Part shown: in pieces, positions 37,538 through 47,869 of the stretch
How positions within the stretch are numbered: position 1 is the stretch's first letter
How the letters are laid out: each line of letters starts with the position of its first letter
DNA from: Taxillus chinensis
Lineage: Eukaryota; Streptophyta; Magnoliopsida; Santalales; Loranthaceae
Assembly: GCA_023512835.1 (NCBI GenBank)
Contig: CM042086.1
Span: forward strand, 19,413,029-19,477,028
Direction of reading: 5' to 3'
DNA: 64,000 nt
Notes under the pieces: model-generated
Seen by the model: the letters and a program-made list of their open reading frames with translations, nothing else
The model's database searches: none
Told to the model about the DNA's origin: nothing
Translations under genes and position numbers: made by a program

Positions 37538-37953
37538 TGTCACGACCCGAGCGCGTGGTGCCTGGCGGGACGTTTCTCGATGGCACGATTCAGGAATGTA
37601 TTCGTGCTACGTAAAAGAGAGGGGTTGGTTGAAAGCGTAGACGGTGCGCAGCGGAAGGTTCCAGGCAGTTCGTGGAGGAGAACGGATGGAACCCCTTCGG
37701 AGTTCAGACGTGCCGACCCGGTTGAATGCGGGGAGCACGCCGCTAGTCGAGGACTTGACGTTGAAGAAGGGATTTGGCCATCCTTACACAAACCGGTCGG
37801 GAACCGGAGCCGTTCTCCTGATGAGCCCATGGCGAGGCGGCGAAACCAGTCTACGTGCGCTTCAACCCTCAAAGGCTAAACTTAGCGGACCGTGGATAGA
37901 GAAGCTAAGTGCCGCAAGGGGTTGAGAGGCGCAGGAAACCTGACCCCGTGACA
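37538..37953 (+). repeat. TRIM LTR 3
   Basis: 416 bp, with several small insertions relative to LTR 1 and 2 (for example GCGTGGTGCCTGGCGGG). Ends at the TTTC target duplication. Confidence 0.9.
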
Positions 37954-38304
37954 TTTCTCCCCTCAAATTGCTGAATCTTTTTTACTCTTCAAATCCAAAT
38001 ACCAAATTCCTAATAATACACCCTTTAAAAATCCAAATTGTGGAAAAAGTGCCAGTTTTAGGAAAATATGAATTCTGAAAACTAGTCTTCCACTTGCTGT
38101 TTCAATTTGAAGTCCTATAACTTTCGGTCCATGAAGTCAAATCAGCAGTGGAAATTTTCGCGTGCCATAATTAAACGTGCAGCAGGTGCAATCCCTCCCT
38201 CTAAACAAAAGAGAACTGAAAAAACGTTAACTTATCCCACAAATACACAAAACATAAAATCAACATGATCAAGTTCTCAATGCTTGTGATATTGCAAGGC
38301 TTAC

Positions 38305-38520
38305 AGACAAGATACATCCAATCTCAACCAATTTAATTTCAACCCGCCCATCTTTGACCAAGAAAGGCAGTGCAAAATGATTCTCCACTGTTTGGGTGAA
38401 TTGCTGTCTCTTTAGTATTAGCTTTCCGAGGTTAACAGTTTCCTCCCTCTTCAATATATCAAACACGGTCAACATACATTTGTCAGACTCTTATTTTTCC
38501 CATGCCCCGCCATCATTGAC
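38305..38520 (-). pseudogene. NSE4: NSE4-like (SMC5/6 complex) exon fragment with a stop codon
   Basis: The minus-strand reading from a CAACAG acceptor gives VNDGGAWEK, then a TAA stop, then ESDKCMLTVFDILKR, and further on FTQTVENHFALPFLVKDGRVEI. The last part matches the C-terminal domain of plant NSE4 (QTVEN.FALSFLVKDGRVEI), the kleisin subunit of the SMC5/6 DNA-repair complex. A plausible donor (TCT/GTAAGC) closes the exon at 38305. The in-frame stop and absence of recognisable neighbouring exons indicate a captured or decayed fragment rather than a working gene. Confidence 0.7.
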
Positions 38521-38675
38521 CTGTTGCACATTAAATTTACAAAAATACGCTCACTAAAAACAAAGGGAGAAACAAAAAACAAATTGAATAACCTATAAAA
38601 GTTTCCTTCCCACTCATTCACTTTTCCATTTTGAAATTTCACATTCTTCATGAAAAGGCCGCGAAAGTTATAACA

Positions 38676-40475
38676 TTCGATTCCCCAAACAATTTTAGTG
38701 CTCTAAACAGGTATTCATCAAGGAAAAGAGGAGCTCCCTTGAACATCTCTTAGATTTTATGGGACACCACTCCCATCCCACTCATTTTCTAATGCTAATA
38801 ATCCTGAGCCACTAATCAATGTCAGTGCTCAAATAATTTCAGACAACGCCACAAGCATCAATGATTAAAGCAGCCAAATTAACAAACAAGCAATGGTTAT
38901 CAATTTGCATGTTTACAATGGGATTAGACTCCCTTAGGTCTATGCCCCTTTTTTAGATTTGTTGATAAATTTCATTTTCCTTAACACTATTTTTATTTTT
39001 CGCATGCAACCCAAAACTTAAGCTAATATGTTATTGTTGAGAGTTGAGACAACGCCAGAAGCATCAATGATTAAAGCAGCCAAATTAACAATTATTTAGA
39101 AGCCAGCGCTAGAAATAGGAGGCTGATACAACATATACATCATCCGTACACATGATCTGAAAAACAAGCTAAAAAGCTAAGAATATTATTGGCAGCAGGA
39201 TAAAATTCTGGAAGAAACAGCAAAATCAAGCATGAATAGAATCGGTTGCTCAAACTTAAAGGAATAGAGGAAAACCGAGCACCTCTGAATGTTAGAACAA
39301 ACGCCGCCGCCTTTGTGCCTCCGAGGTAGCTTTTCTGAGAATTTCCTCGGAGGGATCTTAGTCTGGGATGAATGAACCAAAAAGAAACCACAGAAACAAA
39401 TCCGTAAAAAGGTGGTTCCTCAAAAAATACAAAATAAACAATATAGGTTTATGTCAATGATTGGGGATGAGAGAGGGAGGGCGTGCGTACCGTAGCCGCC
39501 CCAAGAGCTGGGTTTGGCCAGGACGATAACGGTGGAGATGGATTGGGAGGCCTGGCGGGCTGCGTCGAGGAGGTAGTGGGGATTGGATTCGGAGGCGATC
39601 GAATTTGCGGCGGACCTCCGATGCCGACTGCTTCAACATTCTGCTGGGTCGTCTCCGATGAATGATATTCGCGTCGCTCAGAGCATTCGATTCGTGGCGA
39701 TTGATGGATGCGAAGGGATCGGATCGAGGGAGGGAGAAAGGATAGTGGAGACTGGGGGCGGAGTGGCTCGGAGAGGCTGTTGGTGCCTTGGTGGTGTATA
39801 TAGCGAATTCATATTAATGTTTGAAAGTATAGTCCCACACCGAGACATCAAACAAAGTTTTCTTTTTTATAAATGAGTTTGGTAGCTTTGACGGTTTAAT
39901 GGTTTAATGGTTTAAGGTTTGTTTAAATGAATGTACTTATTATATAAATTACATAAATGAGAATCATTTAAAAGAATTTTATTTTTAAGTTATTAACTTA
40001 TTTTTAAAAAATAACTTACCCAAAATAAGTTTATACTATTATCTATTTCAATTATTTGAATCATATGAACTAAATTATACAAAATTATAATTCCTTCACT
40101 TATTTATAACTATACAAATTAATCTTTTGATGTTTTAAATTAATTTATATTATATGCAAATTTATTCTATATATATATATTGAAAATCTAAATATTTATT
40201 TTCCTTTCAATCCATTTGTATTGTATGTTTTAATTAATTAAGTTCAAATTATTAGTAATTTTATTAATGTAGGGATTACAATACAAATATCAAAATTCAT
40301 CCATTTATTTATTAGAAGAATGTGTGACATATTGATCGTAAATATTTCAATTTTACTTGAAAGCTCATGTAGTTGAAAAAAACAAATTTGTTATGATAAA
40401 TTTTCTATTAATATTTGTCATTAATCATTTTAGCTTACAAATTTCATTCCTGTGATCTCACATTAATCATTTTTT
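38676..40475. repeat. Cassette copy 2 (longest)
   Basis: Begins CCCCAAACAATTTTAGTGCT and runs through a GC-rich middle (39480-39800) and the promoter-like element at 39832-39873 to AT-rich DNA ending CACATTAATCATTTTTTT. Copy 3 (41608-43110) matches it nearly throughout, copy 1 only in its right half. The GC-rich middle read on the minus strand has an open frame with a possible splice pair (ending ..NSWGGYG, resuming TKIPPRKFSEKLPRRHKGGG). I do not recognise this protein. Confidence 0.75.
39832..39873 (+). promoter_or_regulatory. snRNA-type promoter look-alike (USE plus TATA) in cassette copy 2
   Basis: GTCCCACACCG (39832-39842) differs by one base from the core of the plant snRNA upstream sequence element RTCCCACATCG. 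TATAAA at 39868-39873 lies about 33-34 bp further on, centre to centre, the spacing known for RNA polymerase II snRNA genes. The pair is kept in copies 1 (34967, 35005) and 3 (42541, 42579). No snRNA sequence follows. Confidence 0.4.
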
Positions 40476-40815
40476 TTTGTGCTGTAGGTTTTTTAAATAT
40501 AATACTACTAATACATTGCTTGCCCATAATGCATGCCCACCCTGGTCACAAAGTGCATCCGCCCTTGGTCACCTGTATAGGTTGCTAGTCCATGCTTATG
40601 TGCATAAAATGACTTGAATTCTTTGTTCACCTGATAATTTGGTGGTATTGGTAAGCTAATAAGATGCGTTATAATATACATTATGCAGATTAGTGATACC
40701 TTTTGTTGAATATTAAAGGGTATTTTGCCATTTATATTTTAATATTACCGTTGTAAATATTAATTTGAGCTTTCTATAAAAATCTAACATGTGGGAACTG
40801 ATCAAACTGTGGCAG

Positions 40816-41600
40816 GTGATGGCAGATCTAAAAGGAAAAAATGTTGATGGAGATGTCAAGCTTGGATCAGGTGACGGTACCATTTGATTTCAAGGATATG
40901 CCATAAGTTGGCTGGGCTCTTGCAAATACCATATGCCTAGCGACAATTAGTGATAACAAAATTTCAGATTCAAGGCAGTTTACTGATGGTCTAGATTGGC
41001 ATTGGATGTTAATGCGATTATAATTTATTCAGAGAACTTTACATCTTGGCTTGATAATATTGGACAGATAAGAAAGGAGAGCCAAGAACATCAGTTTTCT
41101 GTTAAGGCTTCTTTTCTTTACCCTTTGATATGCATGAAAATGAGACAAGTCTTAGGTCCTTAAATATGTCATACATGGACCTATTTTCGCCTTGTTGTCA
41201 GCAGTGGCATCTTACTAAACTTTTAGCTACCTTGAAGAAAGATGGTTCCATTCATGAAGCTGACGAGGCACCAATGGATCCAAATCAGGGAGTGAAATTG
41301 AAACTTCTTGGTATCGCATATTTTTATTCTTTCATGCTTAGAATATTTTCTGCCTTCAATCCCACAGCTGGATCACTGCTTGTTCTTAACACGCTATCTT
41401 TTACTCCTGGATTTCTGGTCAATCTGTGGGAAGCCCTGGAATGTTCACTTTTCCCTAAAAAGGTTGATGTCGGCAAGGTGAATATCTGTGCACGTAAACT
41501 CATGAAGCACAACAACTACCATAATCAGAGGATGTTTGGATTTTGTTTTAATAGGCAGAAACACGAGTATAAAGCAAACAGTTCAAAAATGTTAAGAATC
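40816..41600 (+). pseudogene. UPL7: UPL7-like HECT ubiquitin ligase fragment, frameshifted
   Basis: Conceptual translation in several frames resembles the middle of plant UPL7, an E3 ubiquitin ligase of the HECT class: ALANTICLATISDNKISDS, then ENFTSWLDNIGQIRKES, then LLGIAYFYSFMLRIFSAFNP and LNTLSFTPGFLVNLWEALE. The frame breaks at least near 41000 and near 41130, so no ligase can be made. The catalytic HECT domain is absent. A possible acceptor (GTGGCAG/GTG) lies at 40815. The fragment lies between cassette copies 2 and 3. Identity rests on my recollection of the family and on the expected position near NodGS and the UGT73 genes. Confidence 0.65.
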
Positions 41601-41607
41601 AACTTCC

Positions 41608-43110
41608 CCAAACAATTTTAGTGCTGTAAACAGGTATTCATCAATGAAAAGAGGAGCTCACTTGAACAGCTCTCAGATTTTATGGGACTCCACTCCCATC
41701 CCATTCATTTTCTAATGCTAAATTGCTAATCCTGAGCCACTAATCAATGTTAGTGCTCAAATAATTTCAGACAACGCCACAAGCATCAATGATTAAAGCA
41801 CTCAAATTAACAATTATTAGAAGTTAGCACTAGAAAGAGGAGGCTGATACAACATATACATCATTTGTACACATGGTCTGAAAAACAAGCTAAAAAGCTA
41901 AGAATATTATTGGCAGCAAGACAAAATTCTGGAAGAAACAGTAAAATCAATCAATTGCTCAAACATAAGGATTAGAGGAAAACCAAGCACCTCTGAATGC
42001 TAGAACAAACGCCGCCGCCTTTGTGACTCCGAGGTAGCTTTTCTGAGAATTTCCTCGGAGGGATCTTAATTAGTCTGGGATGAATGAACCAAAAAGAAAC
42101 CACAGAAACAAATCAGCAAAAAGGTTGTTCCTCAAAACAGACAAAATAAACAATATAGGTTTATGTCAATGATTGGGGATGAGAGAGAGAGGGAGGGAGT
42201 GCGTACCGTAGCCGCCCCAAGAGTTGGGTTTGGCCTGGACGATAACGGTGGAGATGAATTGGGAGGCCTGGCGGGCTTCGTCGAGGAGGCAGTGGAGGTC
42301 CGATTCGGAGGCGATCGAATTTGCGGCGGACCTCCGACGCCGACTGCTTCAACATTGAGGTCGTCTCCGGTGAATGATATTCACGTCGCTCGGAGCATTC
42401 GATTCGTGGCGATTGATGGATGCGCAGGGATAGGATCGAGGGAGGGAGAGGGGATAGTGGAAACCGGGGGCGGAGTAGCTCGGAGAGGCTGCTGGTGCCT
42501 TGGTGTATATAGGGAATTCATATTAATGTTTGAAAGTACAGTCCCACGCCGAGACATATCAAACAAAGCTTTGGCGTTTATAAAGGATTTGGGAAGCACA
42601 TGTAACTTTACTTGGATGTGTACCTTACTTAAGATTAAGGATGACATTATCACATTCACGTTTAAGTAAGGCTTTTTGAATTATTAACTTATAACAAGTC
42701 TAATAATAATTTATTTATTTATTTATAATTATACAAAAAACAATTTTTGATGTTTTAAATTAATTTATATTATAAGCAAATTATATATATATATATATTA
42801 AAAAACTATTTATTTATTTTCCTCTTAATCCATTTGTATCATATGTTTAAATTAATTAAGTTTAAATTATTAGTAATTTCATTGTTTTTTCCATAATGCG
42901 AGGATGGGCGATACACATATCAAAATTCATTCATTTATTTATTAGAAGAATGTGACATATTAACGGTAAACATTTCATTTTTATTTGGATCATGTAGTTC
43001 AAAAGAAATTTGTTATGATAAATTTTCAATTAATATTTGTCATTAATCGTTTTAGATTACAAGGTTTATTCCTGTGATCTCACATTAATTATTATTTTTT
43101 TGGTTAGTGA
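41608..43110. repeat. Cassette copy 3
   Basis: Starts CCCCAAACAATTTTAGTGCT directly after the UPL7 fragment and follows copy 2 to CACATTAATTATT. It has small deletions relative to copy 2 (for example within the GC-rich part near 42350) and an extra TTAA near 42068. The promoter-like pair GTCCCACGCCG/TATAAA is at 42541-42584. Confidence 0.75.
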
Positions 43111-43114
43111 TGTT

Positions 43115-44355
43115 AACAATTTTGGCTAATTTTAAATTAGTTTGTGAGTGTTATATTGGAAAAAAAAAATGTAGTGTCAGTAGGTTTCATTAGAGTGTGT
43201 CGAACACTTAATAAATATGGCACCAAAACTTGTCTTAATATTACATTGCCTTGGAACTTATAAATGTTAATCACCATTTATAAATTTAAGAATGTCCAAA
43301 AATTATTCTATATTTAAAACCGTTAAAAGAATACTTTATTTAGAAAAAAACTAAAACTAAAACTACTTTTAGTCTTTGGTTTTCAAAATAAATGTGAAAT
43401 GAAATTTATTTTCAAAATATAACATTTAAAAGTAAAAATCTTAAAACATATTAATGATATTTTCAAAACATTTTAAATATGAAATCTAAAATTTTCTAAA
43501 TATCAATAAATATAAGAAATAATCAAGTATCTTATTTAAGTTTTTTTTTAAAATGTATACTTTTTAAAACTTTTGCCACATAATGTTTTAATATATATTT
43601 TTTGTTTAAAAAACTTAGTTTTGAAACATTTTTTAAATCAAAATATAAAATAGAGCAAATATTTGTATAAACCCGTCAAACTCTCTCTCGCAAAATGGTA
43701 AATGTCGTAAAATAGAGAGGAATAAATATCAAGAGAGATCAACAAAATTACTAGTGTTTATTCTCAACATACATTTTACCAACTGACATTTAATATTATT
43801 TTAATTCCTACAATTTCCAATGACCCATTCCAATTAAATTGCTATGGTGACACACCAAAACAAAAAAGTTTGCAAAAATATTTTATACAAAATAATGTGT
43901 CATTATAGAAAAAGCATAAATTCAAACATTAATGTCATCACATGTCTCAAATGTTATTGCCAATAAGTTCACGAGATGTTTTACTTTTCTAAAAGTACTA
44001 GTAGTAGATTTTCTATAGAAAAAAATTAAAAAGTCATAAAATTATCCCCATGATAGATACTCTATATTTAACTTTCTCAATATGGTTTGTACAGTATTTT
44101 TCAATGTATTGGGAAATACTATTCACTTCCTATAATTATTAAATTATATATAATAATTTTCTCTCACCTTACTTTTTTACGTTTCCCATAACATTCACTT
44201 TTATTTCATATTAAATTAAAAAATATTATGAAATAAAAAAGTAATATAAAATACTATTTTAATGATATAAAAAGTGATTTAGGAAATATATTGTGGTGTC
44301 TATTTATATAGGAAAGTAAAAAGTAGTTTAAACCTATAAATTTAATAAAAATGGT
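43115..44355. other. No gene recognised; AT-rich repeat family, copy 1
   Basis: Very AT-rich. 44040-44350 is similar to 52820-53110 and, more weakly, to 57440-57610 (shared TTATTAAATTATATATAA and TTTTATTTCA(T/C)ATTAAATTA). In two of the three cases an LTR-type element follows at once. Confidence 0.5.
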
Positions 44356-44439
44356 TGAATGTCTGATTGTGTTGTTGTTCCTGCGAGTTTGAGTTGTCAT
44401 TATTGTCAACATTATGCAAAAGCGAAATTCGCAGGGTCA

Positions 44440-44960
44440 AAGGTCTGGGTCGAAGATCCGTATTTGGTTGGATAACTTCGTAAAGTGATCTTTTAGAGTG
44501 AGTCTACCTATATGTGTCCTTAATTCGAAGATCTGTAGACTAGTAGCCAATAGGGTCGAAGAGTCGAAGGTCATAGATCAGGCGAGTCGAAGGTCGAAGG
44601 TCAAAGGTCATAAACCATCAGACCATGGAGCTTGACGCACCCTCGAAGGACCACAAGGTCGAAGGGTCGTAGAGTCGAAGCTCGCAGGATCGTAGGTTGA
44701 AGCTCGCAGGGTCATAGATTGAAGGACCTATTGCGGAGACCCATAAACAGTTAATCAGTCAAGGCAGAATGCAGCTGTCACTAACTCGAAGACTCGTAGA
44801 GCTCAATAGCTCGTAGAATAGATGTCAGTTAAGCACTGGTTCAGACCTAGCTTCGAAGCAAGAGAGCAGAAGAATTGGAAGATCAATGCCCTTAGTTTGA
44901 AGACTCAGACTCAAAGAGTCGAAGATGAAGACTCGTAAACTCGTAGAAATGCTACGAGGC
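44440..44960. repeat. Low-complexity array of GTCGAAG / TCGTAG units
   Basis: About 500 bp dominated by GTCGAAGG, TCGTAGA, CTCGCAGG and GGTCATAG words. The reverse complement of the 10.25-kb array uses the same words (GTCGAAGTTCGTAG), so the two may come from related elements in opposite orientation. Confidence 0.6.
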
Positions 44961-45507
44961 AATATCTTCGAGGCTGTAGCTAGTCAAACGAACGGAGCGC
45001 GCTGTGAAGGAGCAAAACACGCTGAAGTTCATCGTTTAAATAAGTAGTTACCCAAGTAGCGGTTTTAAGTACGCTAAGTACTGGAAAACACGTGAACGTC
45101 ATCCGGTGATGGTTTAATATGTTTCAACGATAAAGATCGAAGGAAGAAACATGCTTAACCCTAGCAGAAGGGTTTTTGACTTTGACCGACCTATAAAAGC
45201 AAGGAATGTGTCTGACTTGTGACAAGCGTGCGCCTATAATATTTTGAGCAGACAAGAAATGTATCTGTAGAGATACAAAAGGCGACGCAGAGTAGTTCAT
45301 ACGATATACTGAGAGAGAGGAAGATTGAAAGAGAGATAACAGTGAGTTCATCTGTCTTTCTTCCTCATACATTCAAAGAACAGATCGTGAGTTTGGCAAG
45401 AGGAGTGGTTGAAGGTCGAGCATAGCAAAAGGCTAAATACGGAGGAGCAGATTGCGATAGATAGTTCTTCACAGTGAGTGAGTTCTGGAGTAATACAGTT
45501 TCTATAA

Positions 45508-45614
45508 CAAGGGCTAGACCCAACTGTATTGATCCTATTGTAACAAGGGCTAGACCCAACTGTAAAGAAAAAAGAGTTGATCCTATTGTAACAAGGGCTA
45601 GACCCAACTGTATT
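45508..45614. repeat. Short tandem repeat, three units
   Basis: AACAAGGGCTAGACCCAACT occurs three times, separated by TTGATCCTATTGT-like spacers, one spacer being longer by AAGAAAAAAGAG. Confidence 0.9.
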
Positions 45615-45884
45615 GAAAGAAGATAGTGGATTGGACTTAGTGTAGATACACCCTCACTATCGTAGAGTAGATCACTTCGATCAAACCACGTAAACCGTGT
45701 GTTTTTGTCTTTTACTTTTCATACATACCTGTTGTTGAGTTGATTCTACATGAGACACAAAAATATCACCCAAACAAGAACCACATCTGTTGGAATACTT
45801 TTAAAGTATCATACTCTTTAAAACTAGAGGAATAGTTTTAAAGTATACAAATTCAACCCCCCTCCCCCCCCCCCCCCTCTCTAT

Positions 45885-46940
45885 ATACACACATGTATAC
45901 TAAGACGATCACGCTTGGATCTTGGGAATATCATTAGTGCTCTAAGATTTAGAGTGCGACTTACTCGAAGTATTAATAAAAACAAAAACAACATCAAATA
46001 GTTTTAGAAGAAAAATGGACATTTACAAATTTACAGAAGCCTTTTAGAAGAAGAAACAACTCCAGTTTCAATTTTTTTAATTTATATTTTTCAAACAATA
46101 AAAATTTAATGGACTCTGCCAAGGCACATTATGACCTTGTCCATTCTATATTTGTGATACACAAAACAAAACAAAAGGAAATTAAATGTCACGAAGTTAG
46201 ACTTACAATGAGATAACCCGCACAGTACTTAGTCACTTAGCAGAATTTACGTGAACTAAGTAAGCCTTTTAAAGTTCGAGTAAATGTTTTAGAGTCGTTT
46301 GGGACAATTAGCTAGCAACGATTTCGAAAGTTTAAGGAATACTTTAAAGTAAGAAAACTTATATTAAAACAAATAAAATTATAAGTTTTAACATTAAAGA
46401 CTTACTCTACATATAATATTTAAAATAATTTTATAACTGACATAAGGAGATATTATATTGGTGTAAAAGTACAAATCGTTTATATATGCACTAACTCATT
46501 CTACGAGCTATATAAACATTACAAATGATACAATAATATTACAAAATTAAGTCGTGAAACTACGGACCATGACATAAAGCTATCATCAAAGTATCTAGAA
46601 CAGTTTTTATATATACGAGGAAGTATAGCATACAACTAATGCGGGTTAAGTTGACTAAATATTAAACAAGTTATTCAGTTTGGCCAGCAATTGTTCTTTG
46701 ACACACTTTTAGCTGGGGTAACAAATATTTATTTTTACTTCAACAAAGCACACTATAACTCTTCCAATTTAATTTAGTAGCGTCAACACTACACTAGATT
46801 CTGGACCTTAATAAGAACTGAATCTTAACACTGCAAAATATATATACAAATATATATCCACAAATACAGTCAGCTTAGCTAGTCCCGAGAAAAACACCCT
46901 GTGCGAGTCTAACTTAGAAACTATACCCCGAGAAGATGAT
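45885..46940. other. No gene recognised; intergenic
   Basis: AT-rich. No structure beyond short simple repeats. Confidence 0.45.
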
Positions 46941-46949
46941 GAACATTAA

Positions 46950-47220
46950 AGAAAACCGGTTAGGACCTTCACGAGAGTGAGCCACATCCGCCTCCATCGC
47001 CTGGCAAGTAATCTCAAAAGAGTCTTATTAATAATGTCCCTACGATGGGCAACCTGCCAACGACTTTTCTCTTGAAACTTTGGTGATGGGGGAGGATACT
47101 GGGGAATTATAAACACTGACTGCATCAGTTCCTCCTTCCCGTTTGCGACTGAATCAAACACTGTGGGAGAGAATGCTTGAGAATTAAGAACAGGGTCTGC
47201 CTGGAAGCCTGTGATAGCAT
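46950..47220 (-). other. Possible exon of an unidentified gene
   Basis: Minus-strand open stretch beginning after a CACAG or TATCACAG acceptor. It reads FDSVANGKEELMQSVFIIP, then QYPPPSPKFQEK and IINKTLLRLLARRWRRMW, composition more protein-like than its surroundings. It lies in the same orientation as, and 3' of, the GC-rich segment at 47500-47850, so both may be exons of one decayed gene. Family not recognised. Confidence 0.3.
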
Positions 47221-47855
47221 CTCAAATACTCAATTAAACCAGGCTCTAAACCAAAATATTATGGTCGTACACCAAAATTGGGAAAAACAATATGGGCAGT
47301 CATGAAAACCTCCAAAATTTCGTTTCTTTTGTTTATTGTGAGTGATTAAAAAAGGAAAACGGAGGAAAACAAAAATTGCAAGCCATACCCATCTTCTGTA
47401 ATTGTAAAAGAAAAGTAAATTTCAGATGAGCCACATATTAAAAAAATTATAAAATGAATACAGCCAACAGGAACAAAAAGATAAAGAAATTTTTTCTTAT
47501 TGTACACAGCGTCCGCTTCTACGGCGGCGGCGTTGCAGGAAAGGGATCTTCGGATACGGGAGAAGTAGAGGCGGGTATTGTGGTGCCTCGGTTGCGTCGT
47601 TGCTGGCGAGGACATTGGTGGGGACGTCGACGTAGCATCCACCGGGGCGGACAGAGACGGCGTTGCGGATGTGGAGGATGCGGAAGATGGAGGCGGCGAT
47701 CTGGGCTGGGCGATATCGGACGCTTTGGCGGAGAAGGTTGCGCCTCGCACGACTGTGCCGTCCCGGTCCTCATCTCTGCTTGATCCGGCCATCCCCGATC
47801 TAGCTCTGCATCACTGGATCTGGCGTGTGTGGGTGGATTGGTGTGTTTTTATTTT
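47220..47855 (-). pseudogene. Unidentified GC-rich exon-like segment (inverted partner of 30.14-30.6 kb)
   Basis: The longest frame, from 47792 on the minus strand, starts MAGSSRDEDRDGTVVRGATF and ends at 47346, but only parts agree in frame with the copy at 30.2 kb (CYVDVPTNVLASNDATEAP is in another frame). Either the true frame shifts or both copies are broken. High GC and codon-like periodicity suggest coding ancestry. No family assigned. Confidence 0.35.
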
Positions 47856-47869
47856 TATTTAGTAGTCCG

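Larger units (their letters stand above)
35929..37953 (+). mobile_element. TRIM retrotransposon array: LTR-internal-LTR-internal-LTR
   Basis: Three LTRs (35929-36341, 36737-37143, 37538-37953; 413, 407 and 416 bp) all start TGTCACGACCCGAG and end CCCCGTGACA. They alternate with two internal regions of about 395 bp (36342-36736 and 37144-37537). Each internal region starts AGTGGTATCGAGC, a primer site resembling that for initiator-methionine tRNA, and ends in the purine tract GGTGGAGGAGAA. The 4-bp sequence TTTC flanks the whole array (35925-35928 and 37954-37957). No protein is encoded; small size and full LTR machinery define a TRIM. One target duplication around three LTRs suggests unequal recombination after a single insertion. 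GC content is far above the surroundings. Confidence 0.92.
44360..45880 (+). mobile_element. SIRE/Maximus-like Copia LTR DNA (probably solo or truncated)
   Basis: The stretch carries a GTCGAAG/CGTAG-rich array (44440-44960), then a near-perfect triplicate of AACAAGGGCTAGACCCAACT (45508-45614). It continues with ATCACTTCGATCAAACCACG and a poly-C run before CTCTCTATATAC. This layout is familiar from LTRs of SIRE-type Copia elements. I see no coding sequence and no second LTR. Exact ends are uncertain. Confidence 0.45.

Noticed and set aside
35931..37925. Many 60-160 codon frames on both strands
   Set aside because: They fall in the repeated, GC-rich TRIM LTRs and internal regions and recur with each copy; no known protein.
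39832..39960. snRNA gene downstream of the USE/TATA pair
   Set aside because: No U1, U2, U4, U5 or U6 sequence follows in any of the three copies; only the promoter resemblance is reported.
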